Shown: positions 44,780 through 55,258 of the stretch, piece by piece
Numbering within the stretch: position 1 is the first letter of the stretch
Layout: the number at the start of each line of letters is the position of its first letter
NCBI GenBank assembly: GCA_031378845.1
Contig: JANNES010000015.1
Location: forward strand, 480,974 to 544,973
DNA length: 64,000 bases
Direction: 5' to 3'
Source: JAJNPS01 sp031378845
GTDB lineage: Bacteria > Pseudomonadota > Alphaproteobacteria > Rhodobacterales > Rhodobacteraceae
Position numbers and translations under genes: made by a program
Notes under the pieces: model-generated
Seen by the model: the letters and a program-made list of their open reading frames with translations, nothing else
Told to the model about the DNA's origin: nothing
The model's database searches: none

Positions 44780-45922
44780 ATGACCGATACCACGCTTGCA
44801 AATGCAATGCTTGTCTTGCCAACAGAGGTCCGCCGGGGCGGTGTGCGGCTCTGCGACGGTGCCATCGCAGAGATCTTTGACGGCGCTGCGGTCCCGGCCG
44901 GGGCCATCGACTGCGACGGCGATCTGATGATGCCAGGCCTAATCGAGCTGCATACCGACAATCTGGAGCGCCATATCGAGCCGCGCCCGCACGTCAACTG
45001 GCCCCACGCGGCGGCGATTCTCGCCCATGATGCGGAATTGGCGAGCGTCGGCATCACGACGGTGTTTGATGCCCTGCGGGTGGGCTCGGTCCTGTCCGAT
45101 GTCCGGGCCAATTACGACGAATATGCCCGCGGTCTTGCCGATGAGATCCTTGACCTGCGCGCGCAAGGGGTGCTGCGGATCACCCATCTTTTGCATCTGC
45201 GTGCCGAGGTCTGTTCCGAGACGCTGGTCGAAGAGCTGGCCAAGTTCGGCCCCGAGGACCAGATCGGTATCGTCAGCCTGATGGACCATACCCCCGGTGA
45301 ACGACAGTTCCGCGATCTGTCCAAACTTTGGGACTACATGTCCAAGAAACGCGGCATGACGGATGACGAGTTCAAGGCCCATGTCGATGGCATGCGCGCG
45401 TTGAAAGACCGGGTCGGTGCGCGACACGAGGCCGCCGCCGTGGCAGAGGCCCGCCGTTATGGCGCAGTGCTGGCCAGCCATGATGACACCACGGCCCCGC
45501 AAGTGGGCATATCTGCCGCCCACGGTGCCCATTTCGCCGAGTTCCCCACCACAACCGAGGCCGCAGAGGCCTGCCACGCCCATGGCATCAAGGTTATGAT
45601 GGGCGGGCCGAACCTGATCCGGGGCGGGTCGCATTCGGGCAACGTCGCGGCCAAGGCGCTGGCCGAATCGGACCTTCTGGACATCGTCTCATCGGATTAC
45701 GTGCCGTCGTCCCTGCTCTCTGCGGCGCTGATGCTGGGCGATATCTGGGGGGACCTTGCGCGCGGGATCGCAACCGTCACGCAGGCTCCGGCCGAGGCAA
45801 CCGGGTTGCATGACCGTGGCCATCTGACCTTGGGTGCGCGCGCAGACCTGATCCGCGTCAAGCGCCTCGATGCAGCCGGAGCGGTCCGAGGCGTCTGGGT
45901 TCAGGGGCGCCGCGTCGGCTGA
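44780..45922 (+). CDS. phnM: Alpha-D-ribose 1-methylphosphonate 5-triphosphate diphosphatase
   Basis: Amidohydrolase-fold enzyme that removes pyrophosphate before the PhnJ step. At 380 residues it matches E. coli PhnM (378). The HTDNLERHIEPRP motif (metal site, with HxD in place of the usual HxH), ASHDDTTAPQVG and GGPNLIRGGSHSGN are typical. Start 44780 follows AGGA at nine bases. A separate transcription unit from phnGHIJKLN, with its own regulatory palindrome. Confidence 0.95.
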   Translation: MTDTTLANAMLVLPTEVRRGGVRLCDGAIAEIFDGAAVPAGAIDCDGDLMMPGLIELHTDNLERHIEPRPHVNWPHAAAILAHDAELASVGITTVFDALRVGSVLSDVRANYDEYARGLADEILDLRAQGVLRITHLLHLRAEVCSETLVEELAKFGPEDQIGIVSLMDHTPGERQFRDLSKLWDYMSKKRGMTDDEFKAHVDGMRALKDRVGARHEAAAVAEARRYGAVLASHDDTTAPQVGISAAHGAHFAEFPTTTEAAEACHAHGIKVMMGGPNLIRGGSHSGNVAAKALAESDLLDIVSSDYVPSSLLSAALMLGDIWGDLARGIATVTQAPAEATGLHDRGHLTLGARADLIRVKRLDAAGAVRGVWVQGRRVG

Positions 45923-45947
45923 ACGGTCGGTGGCCGATCAGCTTTTC
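45918..45947 (+). terminator. Probable terminator shared by phnM and dnaJ
   Basis: GCTGA-A-CGG pairs with CCG-A-TCAGC, leaving one A:A mismatch, and TTTTCTT follows on the plus strand. It overlaps the stop codon regions of both convergent genes. Confidence 0.5.
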
Positions 45948-47095
45948 TTGCCGTCCCAGAACCCTTTGACCTTGGAAAAGAACGATGAGCTTTCGGGATT
46001 GTTTTCTTCCGACAGCTTTTCAAACTCACGCAGCAGCTCGCGCTGGCGTGCGGTCAGGTTGACCGGCGTTTCAACCGCAAGTTCAATCACCATGTCGCCC
46101 GCAGCACCCCCGCGCAGGGCGGGTATGCCCTTCATGCGCAGGCGCATCTGCTTGCCGGTCTGGCTACCCGCGGGGACCCGCACGCGACTCTTGCCGCCGT
46201 CGATCGTTGGCACCTCGACCTCGCCGCCAAGCGCGGCCGTGGCGATAGAGATCGGCACCTGACAAAACAGATGCACCCCATCGCGTTGAAAGATCGTGTG
46301 TTCCTTGACCTCGATAAAGATGTACAGATCGCCATTCGGCCCGCCCCGCAACCCGGCCTCGCCTTCTTGCGCCAGTCGAATCCGGGTGCCGGTCTCGACC
46401 CCGGCAGGGATGTTCACCGACAGGCTGCGTTCTTTTTCGATGCGGCCCGCCCCGCCGCATTTCTTGCAGGGGTTCTTGATGATCTGACCCGCGCCGTTGC
46501 AGGTCGGGCACGTCCGTTCAACCGTAAAGAAACCTTGCTGCGCGCGCACCTTGCCCATGCCGGAACAGGTCAGACAGGTGACAGGCTCCGCCCCACCCTC
46601 GGCACCCGAGCCGTTGCAGATGTCACAGGCCGTCAGGGTCGGGACGCTGATCGTCTTCTGTACGCCTGCAAAGGCCTCTTCGAGGGATACGCGCATGTTG
46701 TAGCGCAGGTCCGACCCGCGCTGTACGCGCGACCGCGCCCCGGCAGCACCGCCGCGTCCCCCCATGAAATCGCCAAACAGGTCTTCGAACACGTCCGAAA
46801 AAGCTGACGCAAAATCGCCTTGGCCGCCGTAGCCGGGACCACCGCGCCGTGCGCCGCCGCCGTTGCCCCCCTCAAAGGCCGCATGTCCAAATCGGTCGTA
46901 GGCGGCTTTCTTGTCGGCGTCCTTCAAAACTTCGTAGGCCTCGTTCACATCCTTGAACTGGGCCTCGGCGTTCGGATCTTCGGTGTTGCGGTCAGGGTGC
47001 AGCTCTTTGGCCTTGTTGCGATAGGCCTTTTTGAGCTCTTCTGCGCTCGCCCCCTTGGCGACCCCAAGCACCTCGTAATAGTCGCGTTTTGCCAC
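45938..47095 (-). CDS. dnaJ: Chaperone protein DnaJ
   Basis: DnaK co-chaperone, 385 residues. The J domain keeps HPD (KELHPDRNT, near residue 33), followed by a Gly-rich linker, four CXXCXGXG zinc repeats (CDICNGSG, CLTCSGMG, CPTCNGAG, CKKCGGAG) and the C-terminal substrate domain. It lies 74 bases downstream of dnaK on the same strand; a G/C-rich hairpin sits between them. Confidence 0.98.
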   Translation of the reverse strand: MAKRDYYEVLGVAKGASAEELKKAYRNKAKELHPDRNTEDPNAEAQFKDVNEAYEVLKDADKKAAYDRFGHAAFEGGNGGGARRGGPGYGGQGDFASAFSDVFEDLFGDFMGGRGGAAGARSRVQRGSDLRYNMRVSLEEAFAGVQKTISVPTLTACDICNGSGAEGGAEPVTCLTCSGMGKVRAQQGFFTVERTCPTCNGAGQIIKNPCKKCGGAGRIEKERSLSVNIPAGVETGTRIRLAQEGEAGLRGGPNGDLYIFIEVKEHTIFQRDGVHLFCQVPISIATAALGGEVEVPTIDGGKSRVRVPAGSQTGKQMRLRMKGIPALRGGAAGDMVIELAVETPVNLTARQRELLREFEKLSEENNPESSSFFSKVKGFWDGKKS

Positions 47096-47121
47096 AGCAA
47101 AACCCCTTCCCTAGAACCGGG

Positions 47122-47151
47122 AGGGGGCGGTCTGTCGCCAGACCGCCCCCT
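47122..47151 (-). terminator. dnaK-dnaJ intercistronic hairpin
   Basis: A perfect 13-bp inverted repeat, AGGGGGCGGTCTG with its complement around loop GCGA on the transcript. No U-run follows, so it is more likely an attenuator or 3' stabiliser for dnaK mRNA than a full terminator. Confidence 0.55.
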
Positions 47152-47169
47152 GTTTCGGTTCGTGCGGTA

Positions 47170-49077
<1,908 letters not shown>

Positions 49078-49142
49078 GGTTGTATCCCTTTTCTACAGGC
49101 GATGGATCGGTCTGGGGCCCTTTGACTCCGGCACCCCTGCCC

Positions 49143-49169
49143 AGATGAAGTTAACAGCGACCCGACAAG
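49143..49169 (-). promoter_or_regulatory. Candidate RpoH (sigma-32) promoter of dnaK
   Basis: Read on the minus strand, CTTGTC, 13 bases, CTTCATCT, compared with CTTGAA-N13/14-CCCCATNT. It lies 66-92 bases before the start codon. Match is partial. Confidence 0.35.
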
Positions 49170-49189
49170 GCCGCCACGTTCTGATCGGG

Positions 49190-49218
49190 TATATAGGCAG
49201 GCCGGATCAGGCCTGCAA
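49190..49218 (-). promoter_or_regulatory. Candidate housekeeping promoter of dnaK
   Basis: Minus strand TTGCAG, 17 bases, TATATA: good match to the sigma-70 consensus, about 113 bases before the dnaK start codon. Confidence 0.5.
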
Positions 49219-49307
49219 CCGTCGCGCGGGGTTCAGAAATGCAAATTTTGTGGTTTTGTCTGCCCGGTTGCACATGCTTGCCCGTCAGGCGACCCGGCAA
49301 GGCCAAG

Positions 49308-50129
49308 TCATTTTCCTGCGCCCCAGCTGATCGAGGCATGTTTGCGCGTATAGTACTCACCCATCAAACCGATCATCAGGCAGACCAAGGCTACCATGAT
49401 CGGATACTCGTAATTGCTGTAGCGCGGATGATAGTTGAGAAAGATGAACCCCCGCCCCTGATCGATCGTGTGAAACAGCGGATTCCAGTCAAACAGCGCC
49501 AGGATGGATGTCGGCGTCGCATTGGCGACCAGCATCTTGCCTGACGCGATCATGTTCGCGCGCTGGTACACCGAGGAAACGATCCCGATAACTGCGGGAT
49601 TCCAAGGCTTTAACGCCAAAAAGATCATGCCGATGGCGACCCCGGAGCCCCACGACAGCAAGAACATCGCGACGGTTCCGACCGGATCGTGAATGGTGAT
49701 CGGCGTAAATGCCGCATGATAGAAATAAAGCACGAAAGACGCGGTCAGCACCTGCAGATACAGCGATCCCAGCGCCACCGACGCGATTGCCACGATCGTG
49801 TTCATCGGAGAGTGCTTCATGATCGCCGATGTCGGCCCCTCGGCACCGACGACGGCACTCATCGCCTTGGTGTGCGTCATGAACATGAAGACGCCCGACA
49901 TGACAAACAGCAAGAAATCACCGCGAATCTTGTTGGCCTTGCCGCCCAGAAGATCAATCAGGAAGTACATGATGAGGATCATGAGCACCGTCTGAAAAAT
50001 GTTCAAAAGCAAGCCGATCACCGCATTCCCGTGCGATTTTCGAACGTTTCGCACAGCCGCGTGGAAAATCAGCCCCAGCATGTCGAAGGCGGATCTTGTG
50101 GCTGACTGATTGACCTGAGGTCGGAACAT
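49308..50129 (-). CDS. ABC-2 type permease, polysaccharide-export (KpsM-like)
   Basis: Inner-membrane export permease of 273 residues with about six helices (ALGSLYLQVLTASFVLYFYHA, AMFLLSWGSGVAIGMIFLAL, YPIMVALVCLMIGLMGEYYT). Similar proteins export capsule or O-antigen; the matching ATPase is not in this window. It is divergent from cysQ across 151 bp, has AAGGG before the start, and faces a cluster of polysaccharide genes, which supports a surface-glycan role. Substrate unknown. Confidence 0.85.
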   Translation of the reverse strand: MFRPQVNQSATRSAFDMLGLIFHAAVRNVRKSHGNAVIGLLLNIFQTVLMILIMYFLIDLLGGKANKIRGDFLLFVMSGVFMFMTHTKAMSAVVGAEGPTSAIMKHSPMNTIVAIASVALGSLYLQVLTASFVLYFYHAAFTPITIHDPVGTVAMFLLSWGSGVAIGMIFLALKPWNPAVIGIVSSVYQRANMIASGKMLVANATPTSILALFDWNPLFHTIDQGRGFIFLNYHPRYSNYEYPIMVALVCLMIGLMGEYYTRKHASISWGAGK

Positions 50130-50280
50130 CTCTGCCCTTGCTGTTTTCTACGTCGCACCGAAAGCGGCGCATAACTTCATAACAGGCAAATCTTGCCGTT
50201 CCGTTGAAGGCAAAGGATAAGAGCATCACCATGACATATCAACCGCCGGAAGATCCGGCCCTTGTGCCGGGACCATTGCG

Positions 50281-51075
50281 ATGGATGTCAACTTACTTGT
50301 GCCCCTGATGCGGCGCCTTGCTCTGGTTGCAGGCGATGCGATCATGGCGGTCTATGATAGCCCGGACTTCGAGGTGCGCGCCAAGGCCGATGCAAGCCCC
50401 GTCACGGCGGCGGACGAGGCTGCCGACAAGATCATCGCGGACGGGCTGGGGGCGGCCTTTCCCGATGTCACCTTGATTACCGAGGAACAGGCGGCGAGCC
50501 ATGCGCAGACGGCACAGGACTTTTTGATCGTCGATCCCTTGGACGGTACCAAGGAGTTTATCCAGCGCCGGGGCGATTTCACCGTGAACATCGCCTATGT
50601 CGCCAAGGGCGTACCCGTCCGGGGTGTCGTCTATGCGCCAGCCCAGCGACGGCTCTTTATGACGCTTGCCGACGGCTCTTCGGTCGAAGAGATTGGCCCC
50701 TTTGCCAAGGATCGCGTGGGTGAGACCCGTCGCATTCAGGTTGCGGCACCCGACAATCGCGCTTTGCGGATCGTCGCGTCGAAATCGCACCGCGATGCGG
50801 CGACTGACACCTACATCGCCCGATACGCTGTGGCCGACATGAAAAGCGCGGGGTCCAGCCTCAAATTCTGTCTGGTCGCGACCGGGGAAGCGGATTTTTA
50901 TCCTCGCCTCGGGCGCACGATGGAGTGGGATACCGCAGCCGGGGATGCGGTCTTGCGCGGGGCGGGGGGCATGGTCCTGCGGCTGGATGACCATCAGCCG
51001 CTGACCTATGGCAAGCCGGGCTGGGACAACCCCTTCTTTCTGGCATTGGCTCCGGGGGTGGAGCTTCGGGCATGA
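50281..51075 (+). CDS. cysQ: 3'(2'),5'-bisphosphate nucleotidase
   Basis: Hydrolyses PAP, the by-product of sulfotransferases and of sulfate assimilation, to AMP. The 264-residue inositol-monophosphatase-fold protein shows ITEEQ, VDPLDGTKEFI and WDTAAGDAVLRGAGG, the metal and phosphate sites of the family. The stop overlaps kdsB by 4 bases. Its presence with a downstream sulfotransferase suggests it supports glycan sulfation. Confidence 0.93.
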   Translation: MDVNLLVPLMRRLALVAGDAIMAVYDSPDFEVRAKADASPVTAADEAADKIIADGLGAAFPDVTLITEEQAASHAQTAQDFLIVDPLDGTKEFIQRRGDFTVNIAYVAKGVPVRGVVYAPAQRRLFMTLADGSSVEEIGPFAKDRVGETRRIQVAAPDNRALRIVASKSHRDAATDTYIARYAVADMKSAGSSLKFCLVATGEADFYPRLGRTMEWDTAAGDAVLRGAGGMVLRLDDHQPLTYGKPGWDNPFFLALAPGVELRA

Positions 51076-51866
51076 GCGTTCTGATCGTCATTCCGGCGCG
51101 CTACGCCTCGGGCCGCTATCCCGGCAAACCACTTGTCAACCTGCGCGGACCCGATGGTGATAAGACCCTGATTCGCCGCAGTTGGGAGGCAGCGATTCGC
51201 GTTTCGGGCGGACATCGCGTGGTTGTGGCCACCGACGATGAGCGGATTGCGACCCACGCCGCCAGCTTTGGTGCCGAATTCGTGATGACCTCAGAGTCCT
51301 GCCGGAACGGAACAGAGCGCTGCGCCGAAGTCGCCGCCATGGTCCCCGAAGCATCGCTGATCGTGAACCTGCAAGGCGACGCGCCGCTGACCCCTGCGGC
51401 CTTTGTCGAGGCCCTGATCACCGGCATCGAGTCCGATCCTGAAGCTGTCATGGCAACCCCGGTTCTGCGCTGCGACGGGCATGCGCTGGCAGGATTTCGC
51501 GCAGATCGTGCGGCGGGACGGGTCGGCGGGACCACGGCGGTCTTTGGGCCGGACCTGCGGGCGATCTATTTCTCCAAAGAGATTATTCCCTTTGCGGCAG
51601 GCACCTTTGCACCCACGGATCCGACGCCGGTCTTTCACCATGTCGGGGTCTATGCCTATCGTCGCGATGCGCTTTTGGCCTATGCGGACTGGCCCGAAGG
51701 GACGCTTGAGCAACTCGAAGGACTGGAGCAGCTGCGGTTTCTGGAGCAGGGCAAACCAGTCCTCTGCGTCGAGGTTACGGCAAAAGGTCGCGCATTCTGG
51801 GAACTTAACAACCCGTCCGACGTTGCCTTGATCGAAGCCATCCTGGCGCGGGGCATCGGTCCCTAG
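51072..51866 (+). CDS. kdsB: 3-deoxy-manno-octulosonate cytidylyltransferase
   Basis: Activates Kdo to CMP-Kdo for LPS or capsule linker synthesis. The 264-residue protein has VIPARYASGRYPGKPL near the start, VATDDERI, NLQGDAPL and HHVGVYAYRR, all KdsB landmarks. Coupled to cysQ by overlap. The isomerase kdsD lies 10 kb away in this window. Confidence 0.94.
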   Translation: MSVLIVIPARYASGRYPGKPLVNLRGPDGDKTLIRRSWEAAIRVSGGHRVVVATDDERIATHAASFGAEFVMTSESCRNGTERCAEVAAMVPEASLIVNLQGDAPLTPAAFVEALITGIESDPEAVMATPVLRCDGHALAGFRADRAAGRVGGTTAVFGPDLRAIYFSKEIIPFAAGTFAPTDPTPVFHHVGVYAYRRDALLAYADWPEGTLEQLEGLEQLRFLEQGKPVLCVEVTAKGRAFWELNNPSDVALIEAILARGIGP

Positions 51867-52047
51867 GTCAGAAAACACCAGGTCATTTGACAAGGTTTTG
51901 CCGGAGTTCCCCTAAACATTCGCCTTGATGTGGGTGTATCCACAAACGGGCAACGCGATACCGGGCAGCCGACAGATTATCTTGGATTGTTACGTTCCGA
52001 GGCGTAGTCTGGCGATGTGTTTGACGGTGCAAACAAGAGTGAGTTCG

Positions 52048-52941
52048 ATGAAACCGAAAAAAGTAACCAAGGCCGTTTTTCCCGTCGCTGGCATGGGTAC
52101 GCGGTTTCTGCCAGCAACCAAATCGATCCCGAAAGAGATCATGACCTTGGTTGACCGCCCACTGATCCAATATGCGATCGACGAAGCGCGCGCTGCCGGA
52201 ATCAAAGAGTTCATTTTCGTGACGTCGCGGGGCAAGTCGGCACTGGAGGATTACTTTGACCATTCACCAGAGCTGGAAAGCGAACTGCGCAAGAAGGGCA
52301 AGACTGACCTTCTGGACATTCTCAAAGACACCAACATGGACAGTGGCGCCATCGCCTATGTCCGCCAGAACCGGCCCATGGGTCTGGGCCACGCGGTCTG
52401 GTGCGCGCGCCGGCTGATCGGCGATGAGCCTTTTGCGGTCCTGTTGCCCGATGATGTGATTGCCGCTGAAAAGCCCTGTCTGCAGCAGATGGTCGAAGCC
52501 TACGAGCAGACCGGTGGCTGCATGGTCGCCGCGATGGAGGTCGCCCCGGACAAGGCCAAACTCTACGGGGTGCTCGACATCGCCGAAGACATGGGTGCCA
52601 TCGTGTCCGCCAAAGGTCTCGTCGAAAAGCCGAAAACCGAAGATGCGCCCTCGAACCTCGCGGTCATCGGTCGCTACATCTTGACACCTAAGGTCATGAA
52701 CAACCTCAACAAGATCAAGCAGGGCGTGGGGGGCGAGATTCAGTTGACCGACGCCATCCACGAAGAGGCCAAAGCGGGCAAAGTGTTCGGCTACCGGTTC
52801 CGCGGGCATCGCTATGACTGCGGCTCCAAGGCTGGTTTTTTGCAGGCCACAGTCGCTTTTGGTCTTTCGCGCCCCGACCTGCGCGAAGAATTCAGCGCTT
52901 ATCTAAACGATATGGTTGCGCTGCAAAAGGCCGCGCAGTGA
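52048..52941 (+). CDS. galU: UTP-glucose-1-phosphate uridylyltransferase
   Basis: Makes UDP-glucose for glycan synthesis. The 297-residue protein has AVFPVAGMGTRFLPATKSIP and the Lys-containing VEKPKTEDAPSNLAVIGRYIL. ATG 52048 follows AAGAGTGAG; the open frame begins 41 codons earlier but without family similarity. A TTGGAT-N17-TAGTCT promoter-like pair ends about 35 bases upstream. Confidence 0.96.
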   Translation: MKPKKVTKAVFPVAGMGTRFLPATKSIPKEIMTLVDRPLIQYAIDEARAAGIKEFIFVTSRGKSALEDYFDHSPELESELRKKGKTDLLDILKDTNMDSGAIAYVRQNRPMGLGHAVWCARRLIGDEPFAVLLPDDVIAAEKPCLQQMVEAYEQTGGCMVAAMEVAPDKAKLYGVLDIAEDMGAIVSAKGLVEKPKTEDAPSNLAVIGRYILTPKVMNNLNKIKQGVGGEIQLTDAIHEEAKAGKVFGYRFRGHRYDCGSKAGFLQATVAFGLSRPDLREEFSAYLNDMVALQKAAQ

Positions 52942-52977
52942 TCGACGTTCTGGTCGCTGGCTGGCTGCACTGATCTT

Positions 52978-54024
52978 ATGGCTTCTGCGACGCATGTCTT
53001 TCGCGCGCCTCTGCGACGGGCGCGTGACGCATGGATATTGCGCTGGAAACGCCGCCGCCTGTTGTTGCGCGCAGTCCTGGCCGGGCGCAAATTGGTCCCG
53101 GTCGTCGATCGTACGGCGAACATCACGCCGGGTCAGATCCTTCTGACGGTAACCCTGCGAAACGAAGCACTGCGTTTGCCGCATTTTCTGGATCACTACC
53201 GCCGCCTTGGCGTGAACCACTTTTTGATCGTCGACAATGACAGCGATGACGGCAGCAAGGGACTTTTGCGGGACCAGCCGGACGTGTCACTGTGGACAAC
53301 GCGTGGCAGCTACCGTGAGGCCCGGTTCGGGCTCGACTGGACCAATGCGCTGCTGCTGCGGTACGCCCACGGCCACTGGACGCTGACCGTCGATGCGGAT
53401 GAGCTGTTGGTGTATCCCTACTGGGAAACGCGCGATCTGCGCGCGCTGACCGATTGGCTGCGGCGAAACGATGCGACCGCCTTTGGCGCGATGCTGCTCG
53501 ATCTATATCCCAAAGGCCCGTTGGACGCGCAGCGCTACATGGCGGGCGAGAACCCTACGGGCGTACTCAACTGGTTTGATGCGGGAAACTACAGCATCAC
53601 CGTCCAGCCGCTGATGGAGAATCTCTGGATTCAGGGGGGCGTGCGCAGCCGCGTGTTTTTCGGCGCCACGCCACGACTTGCGCCAACGCTCAACAAACTG
53701 CCGCTGGTCAAATGGCACTGGCGGTACGCCTATGCAAATTCCACCCACGCCATTTTGCCGCGTCGGTTGAACCGCCCCTACGCAACCGACGGCGCGGAGT
53801 TGACCTCGGGCTTGCTTTTGCACACCAAGTTTCTGCCGAACATGCTGGAAAAATCCACCGAAGAGCTGGCCCGCCGTCAGCACTTTTCGCGGCCAGAGGA
53901 ATACCGCGCGTATCACCAGGACATCGCTGCAAACCCGGTACTGTGGACCGACAGCTCGACTGAACTTGGCAGCTGGCGGCACCTTGAGGCGCTGGGTCTG
54001 ATGTCGCGCGGTGGATGGATTTGA
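52978..54024 (+). CDS. Glycosyltransferase family 2-like (GT92-type) protein, copy 1
   Basis: A 348-residue predicted cytoplasmic glycosyltransferase. VTLRNEALRLPHFLDHYRRLG, LIVDNDSDDGSKG and the DADE metal motif in LTVDADELLVYPY are those of the GT-A fold glycosyl_tran_2/GT92-like family. The protein following at 54242 is clearly homologous along its full length. Donor and acceptor sugars are unknown. Basic N-terminus without signal or membrane helix. Confidence 0.86.
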   Translation: MASATHVFRAPLRRARDAWILRWKRRRLLLRAVLAGRKLVPVVDRTANITPGQILLTVTLRNEALRLPHFLDHYRRLGVNHFLIVDNDSDDGSKGLLRDQPDVSLWTTRGSYREARFGLDWTNALLLRYAHGHWTLTVDADELLVYPYWETRDLRALTDWLRRNDATAFGAMLLDLYPKGPLDAQRYMAGENPTGVLNWFDAGNYSITVQPLMENLWIQGGVRSRVFFGATPRLAPTLNKLPLVKWHWRYAYANSTHAILPRRLNRPYATDGAELTSGLLLHTKFLPNMLEKSTEELARRQHFSRPEEYRAYHQDIAANPVLWTDSSTELGSWRHLEALGLMSRGGWI

Positions 54025-54241
54025 TCGCATTCCACTAACTGTGGTGCCGTCATATGGGAACTACGCTCGAAGATGTGTTTACTTGTTGAACCACCGGTTC
54101 TAGAATCGAAACAGTACGGGGTTGGGTGCAGCAATAAAAAAAACATTGGAAAACAATCTTAAGGCGAGTGATAAACGAATCGTTCACCTTGGCGACATAA
54201 GTTTTCCGTGCTGCTGCTCTTGGGACAATGAAACATAGGGC
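54025..54241. other. Intergenic stretch between two related glycosyltransferases
   Basis: 217 bases, A/T-richer than its neighbours, with an AACGAATCGTT-type palindrome near 54176 and the AGGG site for the next gene at its end. No gene is seen. It may hold a promoter for the second copy. Confidence 0.45.
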
Positions 54242-55258
54242 TTGCCGTTGGGAGTCTTGAATACCTTTAGACTGCGGTGGCAGCGCAAACGCTTCTTGGC
54301 GCGTGCGGTGTTGCGGCGACGTCAATTGACACCGGTTCAGGATCGCACCCGGCTTATCGGCGCAAGTGAAATCCTGCTGTTCTGCACCTTGCGAAACGAG
54401 CGTGTGCGCCTGCCGTATTTTCTGTCCTATTACCGGGAACTGGGGGTGGGGCATTTTCTATTTGTCGACAATGGGTCGGACGACGGATCGCGCGAATATC
54501 TGGCTGGCCAGTCGGATGTTTCGGTCTGGACCACGTCGTCGAGCTATCGCAGCGCGCGGTTCGGGATGGACTGGCTGACATTGCTGCAACGTCGGCACGG
54601 GCATGATCACTGGTGTCTGACTGTCGATGCCGATGAATTCTTTGTTTACCCCTATTGCGAAACACGGCCTTTGCGCGCGTTGATCGAATGGTTGGACGTC
54701 TCCTCGGTCCGCTCGTTTTCAGCGCTGTTGCTGGATATGTATCCCAAGGGCGACCCCGGTGACCGGCCCTATGGCGAAGGCCAGAACCCGTTCGATCTGG
54801 CGGCATGGTTTGACAGCGGCAACTATGCGATCAGCCGAAATCCCTTGTACGGCAATCTGTGGATCCAGGGCGGCCCCCGTGCGCGGTCCTACTTTGCCGA
54901 CAAGCCGACCGGTGCTCCGGCATTGAACAAGATCCCGCTGGTGAAGTGGCATCGCCGTTATGCCTATGTAAACTCAACCCACATGCTGTTGCCGCGTGGG
55001 CTGAACCTTGTCTATGACAACTGGGGTGGCGAGAAAGCCTCCGGTGTGTTGTTGCATGCCAAGTTCATCGATACGTTTGCCGGCAAGGTCGACGAAGAGA
55101 TCGAACGCCGTCAGCATTTCGCCAACAGCACCGAGTACCGTGCCTATCGGGGATCCGTCAACGAACGACCTGACATGTGGTGTCGTTGGAGCGAAAAATA
55201 CATCAACTGGCGACAGCTGGAAATTCTGGGCCTCATGTCCAAAGGCAACTGGGCATGA
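54242..55258 (+). CDS. Glycosyltransferase family 2-like (GT92-type) protein, copy 2
   Basis: Paralogue of the preceding gene, 338 residues. The landmarks are LRNERVRLPYFLSYYRELG, FVDNGSDDGSREYLAGQSDVS and LTVDADEFFVYPYCETRPLR. The start is uncertain: TTG 54242 opens the frame, but AGGG is better placed for TTG 54248. It overlaps the GT14-like gene by 4 bases. Two such paralogues in tandem suggest a repeated or branched linkage. Confidence 0.86.
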   Translation: MPLGVLNTFRLRWQRKRFLARAVLRRRQLTPVQDRTRLIGASEILLFCTLRNERVRLPYFLSYYRELGVGHFLFVDNGSDDGSREYLAGQSDVSVWTTSSSYRSARFGMDWLTLLQRRHGHDHWCLTVDADEFFVYPYCETRPLRALIEWLDVSSVRSFSALLLDMYPKGDPGDRPYGEGQNPFDLAAWFDSGNYAISRNPLYGNLWIQGGPRARSYFADKPTGAPALNKIPLVKWHRRYAYVNSTHMLLPRGLNLVYDNWGGEKASGVLLHAKFIDTFAGKVDEEIERRQHFANSTEYRAYRGSVNERPDMWCRWSEKYINWRQLEILGLMSKGNWA

